A DNA stretch of 7,133 nucleotides. Source: a candidate division WWE3 bacterium. GTDB lineage: Bacteria > Patescibacteriota > WWE3 > 2-01-FULL-39-13. Under the pieces are notes generated by a model. That model saw only the letters and a list, made by a program, of their open reading frames with translations, was not told the DNA's origin and ran no database searches. The DNA is taken from NCBI GenBank assembly GCA_027002375.1, contig JALWZX010000018.1, forward strand, positions 1 through 7,133, given 5' to 3'. Position numbers and translations under genes: made by a program. How positions within the stretch are numbered: position 1 is the stretch's first letter; each line of letters opens with the position of its first letter. Positions 6,325 to 7,133 of this stretch are shown here, piece after piece.

Positions 6325-6482
6325 TAAAAACATTACCAGAATTTAAAAATTTTACCGTTAAATCTACAAATGGTGGCGTATCTACTGATGTCTATAAGTT
6401 AACAAAGAACAACACAACGTTCTATATCAGATTATCAAAACCAAACGAAAATGCATCAACTGAGGTACTAGCACATAAACTA
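6321..6482 (+). other. in-frame N-lobe coding sequence of the kinase, without a normal start codon
   Basis: The frame of the downstream kinase is open back to 6282 (stop TAA at 6279-6281). From about 6321 it reads as a typical APH-family N-lobe: IIKTLPEFKNFTVK, then STNGGVSTDVYKL (the G-rich nucleotide loop strand), then TFYIRLSKP and an E before LAHKL. No ATG, GTG or TTG occurs in this frame before 6483; ATA codons at 6321 and 6324 are the nearest possibilities. Either translation starts at a rare codon, or the true 5' end was removed when the hairpin-rich DNA arrived, or there is a sequence error. Confidence 0.6.
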
Positions 6483-7028
6483 ATGTTAAAAAAAGGCGTA
6501 AGAGTTCCCAAAATAATTACTTATGAAGACTTTAACAAACAGATAAATAGATCATATATGATAACCTCTGAAATAAAAGGTATGCCCGCTAAAGATTATA
6601 AGGGGAATTTAAAGAAAATCGTATACGAAGCTGGAAAACAAATAGCACTAGCAAATACAATACTAGTAGATGGATTTGGTAATTTTGACAAAAGCAAACC
6701 GAACGCCTCTAAACGCGTTGGAACAAGCAAAACCTATAACGAATATGTATTTGATATGAACAGAATTGAAAATATGCTAAAAGATTTAATTTCTCAAAAC
6801 ATCATTGATAAATCTACAGCTAAAAATTGTTTAAGCTATATAGCAAAAAACAAAGACCTGATCAAATGTAAGCGAGCATATTTAGCACACGGGGATTTTG
6901 ATCTTGGACATGTATATGTATATCAAGAAAAATATTCTGGAATAATAGATTGGGGTGATATTCGCGCGATAAGCTTATATAGGGATTTAACACATTTTTA
7001 TATTAATAATAGAGTTGTTGCGAAATAA
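6483..7028 (+). CDS. aminoglycoside-phosphotransferase-fold kinase, probably truncated
   Basis: From its first ATG the gene gives 181 residues. With the upstream in-frame N-lobe from 6321 it would be 235. RVPKIITYEDFN, then SYMITSEIKGMPAKDY is the N-lobe end and hinge of the APH/choline-kinase-like fold. AHGDFDLGHVYVY (codons near 6885-6923) is the catalytic loop, with the catalytic aspartate codon at 6894. It has histidine where asparagine usually binds magnesium (HGDxxxxN), a change found in some family members. GIIDWGDIR is the metal-binding DFG-equivalent. After that motif only about 23 residues remain, where the family usually has several more helices, so the C-terminus looks cut off at the possible insertion-sequence junction near 7030. 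The ATG at 6483 would remove most of the ATP-binding N-lobe and is unlikely to give an active enzyme. Substrate is unknown; aminoglycoside resistance should not be assumed. Confidence 0.7.
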   Translation: MLKKGVRVPKIITYEDFNKQINRSYMITSEIKGMPAKDYKGNLKKIVYEAGKQIALANTILVDGFGNFDKSKPNASKRVGTSKTYNEYVFDMNRIENMLKDLISQNIIDKSTAKNCLSYIAKNKDLIKCKRAYLAHGDFDLGHVYVYQEKYSGIIDWGDIRAISLYRDLTHFYINNRVVAK

Positions 7029-7029
7029 C

Positions 7030-7060
7030 AAAACATACCCCCACTGACACCTTCATATAC
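7030..7060. mobile_element. possible insertion-sequence terminus
   Basis: Between the kinase stop and the possible transposase end lies ACCCCCACTGACACC (7037-7051), or GGTGTCAGTGGGGGT on the other strand. It starts near a TGTCA-type end and lies within about 25 nt of the possible transposase stop, as the terminal inverted repeats of IS elements do. The other end is outside the window, so the repeat and any target duplication cannot be confirmed. Confidence 0.3.
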
Positions 7061-7132
7061 TCATTGCCTTGTAAAATTGTATAGACTTGCTAGTACTTCC
7101 ATCGGTTTGTGTGCCGTTGATAATCTATTTCT
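7061..7132 (-). CDS. possible C-terminal end of a DDE transposase (partial, runs off the window)
   Basis: On the minus strand 23 codons are open from the window edge to a TGA at 7063-7061. They include RNRLSTAHKPMEVLASLYNF. An R-rich stretch followed by K-P-M-E-V-L near the terminus resembles the R-x-x-x-L-x-x-x-TP-x-E ending of integrase-core transposases (IS3, IS481 and IS30 types). The fragment is too short to assign with confidence; the evidence is this motif plus its position next to a possible element end. Confidence 0.3.
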   Translation of the reverse strand, partial: RNRLSTAHKPMEVLASLYNFTRQ

Positions 7133-7133
7133 G

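Noticed and set aside
6257..6325. A tRNA, suggested by the 7-bp outer stem and GTTCG
   Set aside because: The 17 nt before the 3' arm do not form a T arm, and no proper D or anticodon arm can be drawn.
4672..6344. 14-nt exact repeat CATTACCAGAATTT at 4672-4685 and 6331-6344
   Set aside because: Both copies are in coding frames and encode LPEF, each fitting its own protein; at this length and composition a chance match is plausible.
6483..7028. An aminoglycoside resistance gene
   Set aside because: The APH fold covers many small-molecule kinases; this copy seems truncated, and nothing in it points to an antibiotic substrate.
64..7028. TGA recoding, since no complete gene ends in TGA
   Set aside because: All genes read fully with the standard code, TGG is used for tryptophan, and so few stops make the absence of TGA uninformative.

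Overview
This is AT-rich DNA (about one third G+C by eye) with bacterial features. The clearest are a TTTACA-17-TATAAT promoter, an extended -10 box (TGCTATAAT) and one good Shine-Dalgarno site. All complete genes end in TAA or TAG, and nothing suggests a recoded TGA. Most starts have no visible Shine-Dalgarno site. Low G+C, few ribosome sites, compact glycan genes and small mobile-element relics would fit a Patescibacteria (CPR) genome or another AT-rich bacterium. That placement is an inference, because no marker gene is present.

Positions 1-4694 form a surface-glycan or nucleotide-sugar locus. A DegT/DnrJ/EryC1-family aminotransferase (64-1284, +) faces a HIT-family nucleotide hydrolase/transferase (1361-2119, -). 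The HIT gene is divergent from two abutting GT-A glycosyltransferase genes (2160-3602 and 3603-4694, +). A plausible reading is that the aminotransferase makes an amino sugar, the two transferases use activated sugars, and the HIT protein acts on a nucleotide by-product or nucleotide-sugar. The exact glycan cannot be read from the sequence.

Positions 4695-4866 are non-coding. They hold an imperfect GGGCTAAAGTCC hairpin, a second perfect hairpin, and the promoter of the next gene. That gene (4867-6081, +) encodes a DUF218/YdcF-like protein with an extra C-terminal region.

Positions 6082-6320 are also non-coding. They hold an extended -10 promoter, a cleaner copy of the hairpin (CACGGGC-TAAA-GCCCGTG) with an extended, bulged stem, and a larger stem structure directly after it. 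Such hairpins resemble the ends or REP-like derivatives of IS200/IS605-type elements.

The last gene (6483-7028 from its first ATG) is an aminoglycoside-phosphotransferase-fold kinase. Its N-lobe is readable in frame back to about 6321 with no ATG, GTG or TTG, and its C-terminus is short. Just beyond its stop is a possible insertion-sequence end, with the last residues of a possible DDE transposase on the minus strand. The kinase gene therefore looks eroded by mobile DNA on one or both sides. I see no CRISPR array, tRNA or rRNA.
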